Of a stretch of 33,115 nucleotides of DNA, positions 18,047-26,973 are shown one piece after another. How positions within the stretch are numbered: the first letter of the stretch is position 1; the number at the start of each line of letters is the position of its first letter. The stretch comes from Calothrix sp. MO_167.B12 (GTDB taxonomy: Bacteria; Cyanobacteriota; Cyanobacteriia; Cyanobacteriales; Nostocaceae). Both the position numbers and the translations under genes were made by a program. The DNA is taken from assembly GCA_030066045.1 (NCBI GenBank), contig JASJCJ010000042.1:1-33115 (forward strand), read 5' to 3'. Under the pieces are notes generated by a model, which worked only from the letters and a program-made list of their open reading frames with translations, searched no databases and was not told the DNA's origin.

Positions 18047-19462
18047 ATGACAGTTTCACCATGCGCTGCCGATTGTTTTGTATACAATAAAGAGCTATAC
18101 CAATTTCTATTATCTATTCAGCAGAATTGCGGACAAAATAATTGTCGAAAAATTGCCAGTATCTCCCTGGAAATTGACTTAGTAGATCCCCTGGTTGTCT
18201 TCACAAGACTGTCAAGAACTAATCAACTAAATTTTTATTGGGAGAATACAGCTAATCGAGAAGCAATAGTTGCTATTGATGCTGTCATTAAACAAGAAAA
18301 TTCTGGTCAACATCGATTTGAACAAGCAGAAGATTTTATCAAAAAGTCTATTAAAAATATTAGCAAATTTTCTTATCAAGATTTCTCATCTACTGAACCT
18401 TATTTTTTTTGTGGGTTTAGTTTTTTTGATGATAATTATCAAGCCGATTATCCTTTTTCCCCAGCAACTATATTTTTACCACACTGGCAAGTTACTATCA
18501 AAAAACAGCAATGTATCTTACTGGCTAACTTAATTATTTCTGCTGGAACCGATATTAACAGATTGTTACATTACTTATGGGAAAAAGTCAGGCTTATAAA
18601 TTCATTCAAAGATATTTATCCAACTTTTAAAACACAGGAGAATCAATTTCAGCAAACATATGTAATTGAATCGGAAGAATTTAAAATTTCGGTCTTATCA
18701 GTATTAAATAAAATCAGATCTAACAAAGTTAGAAAAATTGTCTTAGCCAATGCATTAGATGTAGTTTCCAGCGCTGAATTTGATTTATTTAAGTCATTAG
18801 ATACCTTGAGACAATTACACCCAAATTGCTATATATTTTCCACAAGTAATGGTAAAGGTCAAAACTTTATTGGAGCCAGTCCAGAAAGATTAATTTGTAT
18901 TTCCCAAAAACAACTGATTACAGATGCACTGGCTGGTTCTGCACCTAGAGGTAAAACACCCACAGAAGATGCAGCTCATGCCGATAGTTTACTCAGTAGC
19001 GACAAAGAAAGGCGCGAACATAATTTAGTCATTGATTTTATTACTCAAAGTTTATCTCAATTAGGCTTATTACCCCAAGTACTACCGCCACGTTTGCGAC
19101 AGTTATCTAATATTCAACATTTATGGACACCCATTACTTCTATTGTCCCAGCTCACGTACATCCCTTAAAAATAGTTGCTCAATTGCATCCTACACCAGC
19201 AGTAGCTGGAGCATTACCCGATGTTGCTTGCGGAGAAATTCGCCATTACGAAAGTTTTGAGCGAGGCTTATATGCTGCACCATTGGGATGGGTAGATACC
19301 GAGGGGAATTGTGAATTTATTGTTGGTATTCGTTCCGCATTAATAAATGGTGATCGCGCTAGATTGTATGCTGGTGCTGGTATTGTGGCGGGTTCAGATC
19401 CGGATAAGGAATTGATAGAAATTCAATTAAAACTACAAGCTTTATTAAGAGCGTTAATTTAA
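18047..19462 (+). CDS. menF: Isochorismate synthase
   Basis: Codes for 471 residues from ATG 18047. Chorismate-utilising enzyme that converts chorismate to isochorismate, the first step to phylloquinone. Conserved C-terminal blocks are KIVLANALDVV, FIGASPERL, ALAGSAPRGKTPTED, KERREHNLVIDFI, LHPTPAVAGALP and YAGAGIVAGSDPDKE. The N-terminal 200 residues are variable, as usual for the family. It faces away from menA and precedes an unrelated peptidoglycan-binding protein by 145 bases. The family also includes salicylate-type synthases, but the men context supports MenF. Confidence 0.93.
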   Translation: MTVSPCAADCFVYNKELYQFLLSIQQNCGQNNCRKIASISLEIDLVDPLVVFTRLSRTNQLNFYWENTANREAIVAIDAVIKQENSGQHRFEQAEDFIKKSIKNISKFSYQDFSSTEPYFFCGFSFFDDNYQADYPFSPATIFLPHWQVTIKKQQCILLANLIISAGTDINRLLHYLWEKVRLINSFKDIYPTFKTQENQFQQTYVIESEEFKISVLSVLNKIRSNKVRKIVLANALDVVSSAEFDLFKSLDTLRQLHPNCYIFSTSNGKGQNFIGASPERLICISQKQLITDALAGSAPRGKTPTEDAAHADSLLSSDKERREHNLVIDFITQSLSQLGLLPQVLPPRLRQLSNIQHLWTPITSIVPAHVHPLKIVAQLHPTPAVAGALPDVACGEIRHYESFERGLYAAPLGWVDTEGNCEFIVGIRSALINGDRARLYAGAGIVAGSDPDKELIEIQLKLQALLRALI

Positions 19463-19607
19463 TTCATAATTCATAATTCTTAATTATTGGGGAAGTACTC
19501 TTAATGTGACAGAAAAATAACTGTCATCGGAAATGCTTTTACGGATTTTTGTAGTTAACTCTGAAAGTATTTAACAATCAGACTAAAAATATCCAGGAGT
19601 CAAAACG

Positions 19608-20129
19608 ATGACATTTGCTACTCACACTACAAACTCTACATCTGACTTAAATAAACCCTTGCTTAAAGAAGGTTCTCGGGGTGAAGCGGTTAAAGAACTA
19701 CAAAAATTGCTATTACCCCATCGGGTTTTCGTCTACCTAAATGAACAAGGTGCTTGTGTATTTCCTGGGGAAGAAGTAATCGACGGTATATTTGGTGCGA
19801 AAACGAAACAAGCGGTGATACTTTACCAAAGCATTAATTTCTTGGTAGAAGATGGTATTGTAGGCGATCGCACTTGGTTATCACTTTACAAGGGTGCGCC
19901 GGCGGATATGCCAATTCTCAAGTTTGGTAGCAAGGGTGAATTGGTAGAGAAGGTTCAAGCAAGGCTGGCCATTGGTGGATACTACCAAGGGGAACTTGAT
20001 GGTGATTTTGGTCCAATTACAGCAGCCGCAGTCAAAGAATTACAGAAACAAACGGGATTACCTGTAGATGGAATTATAGGCGTGAGCACCTGGTTGGAGT
20101 TGAGTAAGATTAATACTATTTTCTGTTAA
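19608..20129 (+). CDS. Protein with two peptidoglycan-binding (PG_binding_1) modules
   Basis: Codes for 173 residues from ATG 19608; AGGAG lies at about 19594, a suitable ribosome binding site. Two PG_binding_1 repeats are seen: about residues 16-92 (LKEGSRGEAVKELQKLL ... DGIFGAKTKQAV ... DGIVGDRTW) and 98-168 (LKFGSKGELVEKVQARL ... DGDFGPITAAAVKELQ ... DGIIGVSTWLEL). There is no signal peptide, no transmembrane segment and no attached hydrolase domain, so how it would reach the wall is unclear. Function beyond wall binding is unknown. Confidence 0.85.
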   Translation: MTFATHTTNSTSDLNKPLLKEGSRGEAVKELQKLLLPHRVFVYLNEQGACVFPGEEVIDGIFGAKTKQAVILYQSINFLVEDGIVGDRTWLSLYKGAPADMPILKFGSKGELVEKVQARLAIGGYYQGELDGDFGPITAAAVKELQKQTGLPVDGIIGVSTWLELSKINTIFC

Positions 20130-20240
20130 CTGAAGGAAGAAGGAAGAGGGAAGTGCCGATGAAAAAGTTTTTTCATCACCCAATGAAAGAAGGGTTCTTT
20201 CCCCTACACCCTACACCCTCTTTCAAGCTAGCCCCACTCT

Positions 20241-20267
20241 GCGAGAAGCCACGCTTCGCGCGTCTAC
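20241..20267 (-). repeat. REP-like repeat GTAGACGCGCGAAGCGTGGC (inverted copy)
   Basis: Plus strand GCGAGAAGCCACGCTTCGCG then CGTCTAC. Read on the minus strand it begins with the GTAGACGCG string of the elements at 12224 and 26816. A short reading frame across 20153-20383 is made only of such repeats and is not taken as a gene. Confidence 0.55.
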
Positions 20268-20314
20268 ATGAACTTTGGTACACAACCAATCATGAAAATA
20301 ATTCCCTTCACTCT

Positions 20315-20333
20315 GGGCGGGGAAACCCCGCCC
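20315..20333. repeat. Short dispersed palindrome
   Basis: GGGCGGGG and CCCCGCCC form a perfect 8 bp stem around AAA. REP-like, immediately followed by the heptamer array at 20336. Confidence 0.6.
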
Positions 20334-20335
20334 CT

Positions 20336-20370
20336 ACTCCGAACTCCGAACTCCGAACTCCGAACTCCCT
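20336..20370 (+). repeat. Heptamer tandem repeat (ACTCCGA)n
   Basis: Four exact ACTCCGA units plus a partial one. The complementary heptamer GAGTTCG is repeated at 31632-31658, so the same repeat unit occurs in inverted orientation 11 kb away. Confidence 0.8.
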
Positions 20371-20510
20371 ATTTTCTAGCTAGAAGGAAGAGGGAAGAAG
20401 CATTCCCCCTGCTTCTTGTTCACAAAATATATATTTTTATGAAGTAATACGTAAATATCTCAATAGCTGTAGATGTTATATAGAACACACACACAAAGGG
20501 ATAGAATTCA

Positions 20511-20687
20511 ATGAAATCTGTAGTCAGCTTGCGAGATATTGCATATCCATCACAATTAATTACATGGTCAAATAGTTTTCCAGTTGAAGATAATACCCAT
20601 ACTCGACCTAATCTGGTGATGGTTTGGGTGAAAGAATATAAAGGCGATCGTGAATACCTAGTTGCTAAATGGGTAGTAGAAGACTAA
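20511..20687 (+). CDS. Small conserved-looking protein, 58 residues, unknown function
   Basis: ATG 20511 to TAA 20687 gives 58 codons plus stop. AAAGGG lies about 10 bases upstream, a plausible ribosome binding site. The protein begins MKSVVSLRDIAYPSQLI and ends in a regular pattern, NLVMVWVKEYKGDREYLVAKW, that looks like two beta strands joined by a turn and is rich in Trp and Tyr. No signal peptide or membrane helix. I do not recognise the family. Composition unlike random frames (it keeps amphipathic strands across its length) is the main support. Confidence 0.5.
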   Translation: MKSVVSLRDIAYPSQLITWSNSFPVEDNTHTRPNLVMVWVKEYKGDREYLVAKWVVED

Positions 20688-20854
20688 TGTTCGTATTCCT
20701 GATGACACATCATGATTCATGTGGATAATTCTTCGCAAATAACTTTCAACCTCATCAGAAACTTGCAAATACAACAACATTCAAATATCAGGGGAAAACA
20801 ACTGGTAACTGCATTCATACCAATTCATGCTATTGATGATACATATAAATCATG

Positions 20855-20881
20855 TAGAGACGTTGCATTGCAACGTCTCTA
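20855..20881. repeat. Long dispersed palindrome TAGAGACGTTGCA/TGCAACGTCTCTA
   Basis: Two perfectly complementary 13-base arms separated by one base. This GAGACGTTGCA palindrome is a familiar dispersed repeat in cyanobacterial genomes. No T-run follows. Confidence 0.7.
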
Positions 20882-21120
20882 TGTCATCTGTACTTGTATC
20901 AGGGTTTTTGTGAAACGGTATCACCTTGATATCAAAAATATTTTGTAAACATTTTGTAAAGCAAAGCATAACAATATATTAAAAAAAACTCATCTTGACT
21001 GTATATCAGACAACATAATAATTAGACCAATCAAAATTAAGGAAGTTAAGCTCAAAAAATGTCGCGATCGCTGCTTAATTTCCAGATTGGTAGATTGAAA
21101 GCATTTTTAGAAAAAAGCTT

Positions 21121-21127
21121 GAGGAGG
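21121..21127 (+). promoter_or_regulatory. Strong ribosome binding site of the aldehyde dehydrogenase gene
   Basis: GAGGAGG lies five bases before ATG 21133, near-perfect Shine-Dalgarno complementarity. It is stronger than any other start in the window and fixes this start codon. Confidence 0.8.
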
Positions 21128-21132
21128 ACCTG

Positions 21133-22602
21133 ATGGTTACGGCAACAAGACCAGAGCAACAGGTAAAAATTGGTCCCACCAAACTGCTGATTAACAATGA
21201 ATGGGTAAACAGTGTCAGTGGTCGTAAATTTGAAACTATTAACCCTTCTACAGGAGAAGTCATTTGTGATGTCGCAGAAGCTGATGCCGCCGATGTAGAT
21301 AAGGCAGTCATCGCTGCTCGTATGGCATTTAACAGCGGGGAATGGCGGCAAATGTCAGCCACTCGCCGGGGTGGACTACTGTATAAGCTAGCGGATTTAA
21401 TCGAGCAGAATATTGACGAATTAGCCCAGTTGGAAACCTTAGATAACGGCAAGCCACTACAAAATTCCTACGGTGACTTGGGCTTAGTCATTGCTTGTTA
21501 TCGTTATTATGCAGGCTGGGCAGATAAAGTACAAGGAAAGACCATTCCCCTCAACGGTCCTTACTTCTGCTATACCCGTCACGAACCTGTGGGTGTAGTG
21601 GGGCAGATTATCCCCTGGAACTTTCCCCTATTGATGCAGGCTTGGAAGCTAGGGCCAGCTTTAGCAACTGGTAATACCGTGGTGATGAAAACAGCCGAAC
21701 AAACTCCCTTATCAGCCTTACGGGTGGGTGAGTTGATTATTGAAGCTGGTTTTCCTCCCGGTGTGGTGAATTTGCTCTCAGGATATGGTCCCACCGCCGG
21801 AGCTGCGATCGCCAATCACATGGATATTGATAAACTGGCATTTACCGGCTCCACAGAAGTTGGACATTTGGTTATGGAAGCAGCCGCTAAAAGTAACCTG
21901 AAACGGGTATCTTTAGAGCTAGGCGGTAAGAGTCCTAACATTGTGTTTGCTGATGCTGATTTGGATGCAGCCATTGAAGGTTCTCACCAAGCTTTATTCT
22001 TTAACCAAGGACAGTGTTGTTGTGCGGGTTCCCGGCTGTTTGTGGAAGAAAGATGCTATGACGAGTTCGTAGCCAAGAGTGTAGAACGTGCCCAACGCCG
22101 GGTTGTAGGCGATCCCTTTGACTCTAATACTGAACAAGGACCCCAAGTAGACAAAGAGCAGTTTGATAAAGTAATCGGCTATATCGAGTCGGGAATGCGA
22201 GAAGGGGCACGAATGTTATGTGGTGGTCATCGTCTCGGCGATCGCGGTTTCTTCATTCAACCCACGGTATTTACTGATGTTAAAGACTACATGAAAATTG
22301 CCCAAGAAGAAATCTTCGGTCCGGTGATGAGTATCATCAAATTTAAAGACATCAATGAAGTCATTGAACGGGCAAATAATACCATGTACGGTCTAGCCGC
22401 AGCCGTATGGACTCAAGATATTAGCAAGGCACACACCATTGCTAATAATGTCCGTGCTGGTACGGTGTGGGTCAACTGCTTTGATGTGTTTGATGCTGCT
22501 GCACCTTTCGGTGGTTTCAAGCAATCTGGTATAGGTAGAGAACTCGGTGAATATGGTTTAGAACATTACACTGAAATCAAAACCGTCACCATTAAATTGT
22601 AG
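21133..22602 (+). CDS. NAD(P)-dependent aldehyde dehydrogenase
   Basis: Codes for 489 residues, the usual ALDH length. Oxidises an aldehyde to the acid. Family landmarks are PWNFPL (near 158), the catalytic base glutamate in [12 protein letters not shown] (E262) and the cysteine cluster QGQCCCAG (C295-C297, with the middle one, C296, matching the catalytic position of ALDH1/2 enzymes). The cofactor-linked EIFGPV and the C-terminal [15 protein letters not shown] are also present. It resembles the ALDH1/2-betaine/retinal aldehyde group; the exact substrate cannot be assigned. Monocistronic by context. Confidence 0.95.
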   Translation: MVTATRPEQQVKIGPTKLLINNEWVNSVSGRKFETINPSTGEVICDVAEADAADVDKAVIAARMAFNSGEWRQMSATRRGGLLYKLADLIEQNIDELAQLETLDNGKPLQNSYGDLGLVIACYRYYAGWADKVQGKTIPLNGPYFCYTRHEPVGVVGQIIPWNFPLLMQAWKLGPALATGNTVVMKTAEQTPLSALRVGELIIEAGFPPGVVNLLSGYGPTAGAAIANHMDIDKLAFTGSTEVGHLVMEAAAKSNLKRVSLELGGKSPNIVFADADLDAAIEGSHQALFFNQGQCCCAGSRLFVEERCYDEFVAKSVERAQRRVVGDPFDSNTEQGPQVDKEQFDKVIGYIESGMREGARMLCGGHRLGDRGFFIQPTVFTDVKDYMKIAQEEIFGPVMSIIKFKDINEVIERANNTMYGLAAAVWTQDISKAHTIANNVRAGTVWVNCFDVFDAAAPFGGFKQSGIGRELGEYGLEHYTEIKTVTIKL

Positions 22603-22645
22603 TTAATATCCCTTCTGGGAAAGGCAAAAATAAACGATCTCGTAG

Positions 22646-22703
22646 GGGCACGGCACCATTAAGATTATTCTCAACAAGGGTAAACATTTTGGATGCCGTG
22701 CCC
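22646..22703. repeat. Inverted repeat downstream of the aldehyde dehydrogenase gene
   Basis: GGGCACGGCA (22646-22655) and TGCCGTGCCC (22694-22703) form a 10 bp stem around a 38-base loop, 43 bases after the stop codon. It may be a dispersed repeat and could also act as a transcript 3' end structure; there is no T-run. Confidence 0.5.
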
Positions 22704-22850
22704 TGATGATGTGGGATGTTGTTTTATTCATCTAGGCGAAAACCCTCACCGTTAAGAATTCCCTCCTTCAAAGGCAAGTATAGCACTACGTACATATGTT
22801 AGGACATTGTTAAATGCACCAAACCTATGAACAGTAAACTTATTACTCCC

Positions 22851-22863
22851 GGTTCGCCCATTT
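22851..22863 (+). repeat. Third copy of the GGTTCGCCCATTT core
   Basis: The 13-base core of the two heptamer elements at 23034-23097 and 26466-26530, here preceded by TTATTACTCCC instead of a heptamer array. It is inverted relative to the 23034 copy. Confidence 0.5.
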
Positions 22864-23033
22864 GAAATCGAGTTAGGAAAAATGCAGAACGAAATAATCA
22901 TGGTTTTAGCGTTTGATTGAGATTGTGAGCGCAAGTGGGCGTATTAATTTTGCCTGCAAATGCCACCAACAAAAAACCTGATTGACTCCAAATCTCTATT
23001 CTCACGTTATTTATCAATTTCTCTAACTTCAAA

Positions 23034-23097
23034 AAAAATGGGCGAACCGTGCGTTATTACTTATTACTTATTACTTATTACTTATTACTTATTACTT
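23034..23097 (-). repeat. Heptamer element: AAATGGGCGAACCGTGCG plus (TTATTAC)6
   Basis: A unique-looking 5' part AAATGGGCGAACCGTGCG is followed by six TTATTAC units. A near-identical copy with the same number of units occurs inverted at 26466-26530. The pair flanks the hybrid kinase gene. Confidence 0.85.
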
Positions 23098-23118
23098 GCG
23101 CGTAGCGCTATAAAATCC

Positions 23119-25713
23119 CTAACCGAGATATTGCATAATAATTGACTCTAACTGCACAATGCCCAAAGGCTTATTCAGACACTCATTAGCTGTATAGCGA
23201 TCGCTTTTATCTGTGGTATTTGCTGATATCATCATTACTACTGGCAAATCTGGAAAATCTTTATCTTGTCGCAGTTGCGCCAGCAAATCCCACCCCGTGT
23301 GCTTGTCGCCTAACCAGTCCCCATCTAATAAAATTAAGTCTGGCTGCTGGTTATGCACCTTCTGGAAAAACTCCTTCCCATCTTGCAAATACTGGACTTG
23401 GAATCCAATCGCCTGTAAATAATCTTGTAATAATTTTCCTGCCTTCTCCTGACTTTCCAACAGTAAAATACGTTTAGTGGTGGGAGCAGCACATACCTCA
23501 GAAATGGGAGAATCGGCGGATGTAAATGAATGATAATCCTCATTTATCTGAGATTGATCCTGATCCTGGGCAGTGATAACTGGTAAAAATAAAGTAAATC
23601 GACTACCTTTGCCTACAGTCGATTCCAGAGTTACATCCCCACCATGTAACCGCGCTAACTTCCGTGTCAAAGCCAAACCTAATCCCGTTCCTTCATACTG
23701 GCGATTCAACCTACTATCTAACTGTTTGAAGGGAGTAAATAAAAATTGCAATTGTTCCGTAGTAATACCAATACCCGTATCCATAACAGTAAAAGTAATT
23801 CCTTGTTTTACTTTCTTGACTTCCAAAGAAACTGTTCCTGCTGGGGTAAATTTAATAGCATTAGTTAATAAATTCAGCAGCATTTGCTTGAGTCGTCGGT
23901 CATCTGCAATACAAATATCTGCTTGAGTATCAATTTTTGTTGTTAATTGTAATCCCTTTTCTAAAGCGCGATCGCGTACTGTGGAAATTACATAATTACA
24001 TAAATCTTGAATGTGTAATTTTGACAGTGATAATTCTTCTTTACCTGCTTCTACCTTAGATAAATCTAAAATATCATTAATCAGTGCCAACAAGTGTTCT
24101 CCACTTCTATAAATACAATCAATATATTCTTGCTGTTTATAATTGAGATTTCCCACCATCTCTTGTTGCAAAAATTGGGATAATCCCATAATCGCATTCA
24201 AAGGAGTACGTAATTCATGGCTCATAGTAGCTAGGAATTGACTCTTGGCTCGACTACCTGCTTCTGCTGCTTCCTTACTAGCAAGTAGTTGCAATTCAGT
24301 TTGTTTGCGCTTGCTAATATCCTCAACCATAGCCAGGAAAAACTTTGGTTTGCCATGTTTATTCGGAATCAAAGATACATTTAAAAGAGTCCAAACCAGC
24401 CGCCGATCCCGACGAAAAAACTGCCTTTCCATCTCTAAACGCTCCTGCATCCCCCACAGGAGTTTTTTATAAAGCTCTACATCTCCAGCTTGTTTGCAGA
24501 TAATATCTGTGAACCGCTTACCACATAACTCTTCTTGGCTATACCCCAACATTTGAGACAAAACCGGATTAGTCTCAACAATCCGCGCCCTCATATCTAC
24601 CAACCCAATACCAATAGAAGAACGCTCAAAAATTGCCCGAAATTGCGCCTCACTTTGCCGCAGTGCCTCTTGAGCCGCTTTTCTCTCACTAGCTTCTATC
24701 GCCAAAGCCACAAAATCTGCAATGGAACCCGCAAAATTCTCTTCCTCCAATTGCCATTGACGAAATTCTCCCATATGTTCGTGACAAACTACTCCTACCA
24801 AACTTCCACCCAACCAAATTGAAGCATCCAGTAAAGAAGAAATCCCCAATACAGATAGGTAGTTAGCCCACAATTCTCGAGTACGGGGATCATTGACAGC
24901 ATCAGTAACTGCCATACTACGTTGTACTTCCAGCGCTTGAAAATAGGAAGGATAATTTGCCTTTAACAGTGACCCTCCCGAACTATGAAGTTCAGTAATG
25001 GCATCATATACATCCACGCATTCAACCTTTGAATAATCCTCGTTATATAACCAGATACTAACTCGCTGTACCCGCAACGTCCTAGCAGCAGCTGCCGTTA
25101 TTTCCATCAATGCAGCTTGGAGATTTCCTTGTTGCAACGTCTGACTTTTTGCCAGTTGCATCAGAGTATAACTTCGCCTACGCAGATAACTTTCCCTTCT
25201 CTGTTTTTCCTTTCTCTCTAACTCTTGCCGTATTTTTTGGCACTCTATAACTTCCCTGTAACTTTTTTGGCGAGCGATCGCAAATAACAATGTCCGTCGT
25301 AAAATTTGAGCAGTAATCTGACTCTTGACTAAATATTCCTGCGCCCCCATTTGAATCACTTGTGTTAATATTTCCTCATCTTCCCAATTAGCGATCGCTA
25401 CAACTGCTACTTGGGGAGCTAAGGAGCATAAACCAGAAATAGTGACTAAACCATTGGCGTGATTATCTGATAAATCTAGTATCGCTACATCAATTAATTG
25501 AGACTGTAAAATTGATGCTGCGTCTAAAAAATCCTCGGCCTCAATTATGTGTAACTGTATAAAATACTCAGATGTATTGTCTCTTAGTTCTCTCAATGCT
25601 GTTTTCCAACAACCAGCATCACCAGTAATATTATTAATACTTCTGCTTCCAGGAAATTCAAATTTTCTCTGACAATCGGAAAAAAGTAGAATATTAACTT
25701 GTTCGCGTGCCAT
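23119..25713 (-). CDS. Hybrid sensor histidine kinase with N-terminal receiver, GAF, PAS and C-terminal receiver
   Basis: Codes for 864 residues from ATG 25713. Order: a receiver-like domain (about 5-140, phosphoacceptor D80 in VAILDLSD, K130 in EYLVKS); a helical linker; a GAF domain (about 190-350); a PAS domain (about 355-475, ending in AMVEDISKRK); HisKA with H499 in ATMSHELRTPLNAI; HATPase_c with N-box LLNLLTNAIKFTP, DTGIGIT and EGTGLGLALTRKLARLHGG; and a C-terminal receiver with D797 (LILLDGDW) and K848 (NKPLG). There is no transmembrane segment, so it is soluble. Phosphorelay target and signal are unknown; the GAF has no obvious bilin cysteine context that I can affirm. It is an orphan with no adjacent regulator gene. 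Confidence 0.93.
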   Translation of the reverse strand: MAREQVNILLFSDCQRKFEFPGSRSINNITGDAGCWKTALRELRDNTSEYFIQLHIIEAEDFLDAASILQSQLIDVAILDLSDNHANGLVTISGLCSLAPQVAVVAIANWEDEEILTQVIQMGAQEYLVKSQITAQILRRTLLFAIARQKSYREVIECQKIRQELERKEKQRRESYLRRRSYTLMQLAKSQTLQQGNLQAALMEITAAAARTLRVQRVSIWLYNEDYSKVECVDVYDAITELHSSGGSLLKANYPSYFQALEVQRSMAVTDAVNDPRTRELWANYLSVLGISSLLDASIWLGGSLVGVVCHEHMGEFRQWQLEEENFAGSIADFVALAIEASERKAAQEALRQSEAQFRAIFERSSIGIGLVDMRARIVETNPVLSQMLGYSQEELCGKRFTDIICKQAGDVELYKKLLWGMQERLEMERQFFRRDRRLVWTLLNVSLIPNKHGKPKFFLAMVEDISKRKQTELQLLASKEAAEAGSRAKSQFLATMSHELRTPLNAIMGLSQFLQQEMVGNLNYKQQEYIDCIYRSGEHLLALINDILDLSKVEAGKEELSLSKLHIQDLCNYVISTVRDRALEKGLQLTTKIDTQADICIADDRRLKQMLLNLLTNAIKFTPAGTVSLEVKKVKQGITFTVMDTGIGITTEQLQFLFTPFKQLDSRLNRQYEGTGLGLALTRKLARLHGGDVTLESTVGKGSRFTLFLPVITAQDQDQSQINEDYHSFTSADSPISEVCAAPTTKRILLLESQEKAGKLLQDYLQAIGFQVQYLQDGKEFFQKVHNQQPDLILLDGDWLGDKHTGWDLLAQLRQDKDFPDLPVVMMISANTTDKSDRYTANECLNKPLGIVQLESIIMQYLG

Positions 25714-25978
25714 ACTACTTGTATAAAATATTTATTTTTTTATTTGGGTTCATCAGTATTGAAAAAATTTTTGATAGCTGAAAAAATTTAAACAGGAGTA
25801 GCCTCAGGGTATCACAAACATTCAACACAAATATAGTCAAATAGCATTAAGTATAGTCAAATACATCAACCAATCTTCTTTGATTATATGAGATAATATC
25901 ACTACGAACTAAATCAAATACATCAGGTATGTTGAGAAACATATAGTGAACATATAGTGAAATATTCTAGTCCGATGT
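25714..25978. promoter_or_regulatory. Upstream region of the hybrid kinase with repeated TATAGTCAAATA motifs
   Basis: TATAGTCAAATA occurs at 25832-25843 and 25852-25863, spaced 20 bases apart. A weaker TAAATCAAATACATCA follows near 25910-25925 and repeated CATATAGTGAA near 25940-25960. The same 12-mer is present inverted at 26919-26930, about 45 bases before purD. The spacing suggests binding sites, but chance in AT-rich DNA is possible. Confidence 0.35.
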
Positions 25979-26728
25979 GGAAACAGATAGAAAACTTATG
26001 TTTTTTATCGCCAAATTTATACAACTATGCTAATTACTTAGTTCGTCAATCATTCATATTTGAAAAAAATATCTCAGCTTCAATCAAGGTTACCATCTAG
26101 TAAAAGGGCAACCAGATTATCAAGCATTTTCAAGAAAAGTCAGTCAACAAATTATTAAGATTTTATCGCCAAATTTTCAGTCATTTTTTGAGGCAAATAA
26201 AGTTTATCAATTAAGCTAAAATAAGTTTACTGATAAACCAAAATCACCAAAATACAAACACAAAAATCAAGGAAGTAATTTATTAACTTATACTATTCAG
26301 GCAATTAGTAAAACTGGCTTGAAAAAAGGATTATTTCAATTATCTGGTACAGATATTGTCATTCCAATTTTTGTCAAAAATATAGCTCAATTTAGAATAG
26401 TTCTCAAGATAGGTCCATATGTAATTGAGATAGTTTATGAAAAAACGAACACCATACGTTGAATTAAGTAATAAGTAATAAGTAATAAGTAATAAGTAAT
26501 AAGTAATAACGCACGGTTCGCCCATTTTTTGTAAATAACTCTGAAGTGGTAGCAGCTATTGATATTGGGGTAGATAATTTAGGGGTGTTAACATCAAACC
26601 AATAAGGTTTTAGACCTGTTCTGATTAACGGACGATCATTAAAGAGTTTAAATCAGTTCTACAACAAAACAAAAGCTGTTATTCAGTCAAACTTACCAGG
26701 TGAAAAATCAACGTCGCGGATGTGAATG
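25979..26728 (+). pseudogene. tnpB: Degraded tnpB (IS200/IS605 family) interrupted by a heptamer element
   Basis: Homology runs in pieces: LSPNLYNYANYLVRQSFIFE at the start, then DYQAFSRKVSQQIIKIL, PKSPKYKHKNQG, and VIEIVYEKTN near 26420-26450. After the repeat it continues NNSEVVAAIDIGVDNLGVL (RuvC-I, first catalytic Asp), NQ-stop, then INGRSLKSLNQFYNKTKA. In-frame stops are present (for example after KVTI, after YQLS and after LTSNQ). The heptamer element (26466-26530) sits between EKTNTIR and VNNSEVV. The C-terminal half with the remaining catalytic residues and zinc finger is missing. No tnpA partner. Confidence 0.85.
26466..26530 (+). repeat. Heptamer element, inverted copy of 23034-23097, within tnpB relic
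   Basis: (GTAATAA)6 followed by CGCACGGTTCGCCCATTTT. It is the reverse complement of the 23034 copy, same repeat number, and interrupts a protein homology that resumes on the other side. Confidence 0.85.
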
Positions 26729-26815
26729 GCAGTTCTAATATTATGCGAAAATTAATCCCAACAGTCTTTGACCCAGGGATAGGGGAGGCAGCGCGCCATC
26801 CCTTTTCCTCGAATT

Positions 26816-26849
26816 GTAGACGCACGCAGTGCGGCTTCCCGAAGGGTAG
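26816..26849. repeat. REP-like repeat GTAGACGCACGCAGTGCGGC...GAAGGGTAG
   Basis: Near-copy of the repeat at 12224-12254, here located between the tnpB relic and purD. Contains the small palindromes GCACGCAGTGC and TTCCCGAAGGG. Confidence 0.65.
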
Positions 26850-26973
26850 CGACTGCCGGGGCGTGTAGTCCGTCCCATCAGGATTACTTCTGGTAAAGCT
26901 AAAAATAAGTCTTGTTATATTTGACTATATTTTTAGTAACTATTCTCGCTTTGCTCTGTTGGTGAGGAAATTT

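Larger units (their letters stand above)
20688..21132. other. Intergenic region upstream of the aldehyde dehydrogenase gene
   Basis: No supported gene. Contains the long palindrome at 20855-20881, an A+T-rich stretch at about 20930-21050, and the ribosome binding site at 21121-21127. The promoter of the aldehyde dehydrogenase gene is expected here but was not pinned down. Confidence 0.5.

Noticed and set aside
20153-20383. 76-codon frame after the peptidoglycan-binding gene
   Set aside because: It is composed of REP-like and heptamer repeats.
23054-23097. CRISPR-like array from regular repeats
   Set aside because: Units are 7 bases, contiguous and without spacers: simple tandem repeats. The same holds for 20336-20370, 26468-26509 and 28375-28470.
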